Assembly (NCBI GenBank): GCA_030435675.1
Contig: CM059623.1
Span: 2,816,012-2,880,011 of the forward strand
DNA: 64,000 nucleotides
Reading direction: 5' to 3'
Source of the DNA: Steinernema hermaphroditum
Lineage: Eukaryota; Nematoda; Chromadorea; Rhabditida; Steinernematidae
Shown here: positions 63,674-64,000 of the stretch, piece after piece
How the letters are laid out: every line of letters begins with the position of its first letter
Position numbering within the stretch: the first letter of the stretch is position 1
Notes under the pieces: model-generated
What the model saw: the letters and a program-made list of their open reading frames with translations, nothing else
Told to the model about the DNA's origin: nothing
Databases searched by the model: none
Position numbers and translations under genes: made by a program

Positions 63674-64000
63674 GCTGAAAGATTCTAGTGAGGAGAGTCT
63701 ACTGAGCGAATTACGTTTACATGGTTCCATTCTTCTCGGGGCCATGGGTCTCGGGGCCATTCTTCTCGCTTTTGAATGATTCTAGTGATGAGGGCTGACA
63801 AGGGACTGTTCCCAAGTGATACGCGCAGATCGAGCTGATATTTGGCACGGTGGTAGAGGTGCATCTGAGAAGTGGAGCACACAAAAACTCGCGTGCCAAA
63901 AATGAAGCTATCCACCCTAAACAAGGCCCTAAAGTTACCAAAATTCACGACACTCAATACTAGTGGCATTGAATTGCAATGGCACGTTGTGCTCGTGTGG

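Overview
The window looks like gene-sparse, repeat-rich nuclear DNA of a nematode. Genes have many short exons separated by introns of mostly 36-50 bp with GT-AG borders. Typical nematode families are present: receptor-type guanylyl cyclases, SRSX-type chemoreceptors, ShKT-domain secreted proteins, divergent PP1-like phosphatases and an F-box-like family. The F-box-like proteins and overall style remind me most of clade IV nematodes such as Steinernema. That placement is an inference from memory, not a database result.

Layout. 1-8493: two tandem receptor guanylyl cyclases on the + strand; the first is cut by the window edge, the second is complete (19 exons, 1114 aa). 8544-9174: a decayed gene with a ZP-like look. 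10554-23611: three SRSX-type receptor genes on the - strand, interrupted by a small + strand gene (17356-18502), an F-box-like gene (19983-20918), mariner remnants and foldback elements. 24141-31281: a small membrane ORF, an F-box-like gene, a nine-exon coiled-coil gene with duplicated exons, and a PP1-like phosphatase. 33143-37422: a secreted mosaic protein with cysteine modules, a Thr-rich mucin stretch and two ShKT domains.

37930-47819: a complete, very young BEL/Pao LTR retrotransposon (38235-47030) sits inside an F-box-like gene. Its two 673-bp LTRs differ at one base that I can see, and it is flanked by a 5-bp duplication. The host reading frame is in register across the element. The element carries an extra ORF behind pol, with a signal peptide and zinc knuckles.

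47820-62300: mostly debris. It contains a foldback element built of GGCGGTTTT repeats, solo-LTR-like repeats, a lipase pseudogene, a Ty3/gypsy integrase remnant, tRNA-derived SINE-like copies, a dispersed exon-like repeat family and a roughly 1-1.7 kb inverted duplication. Small genes occur at 49888-50691, 58818-59208 and 63193-63673.

The genes do not form an operon. The guanylyl cyclases and SRSX receptors are both sensory-type gene families, so the first 24 kb may be a chemosensory cluster. The rest is shaped chiefly by transposition and local duplication. All exon models come from reading splice signals and phase by eye, without transcript evidence.
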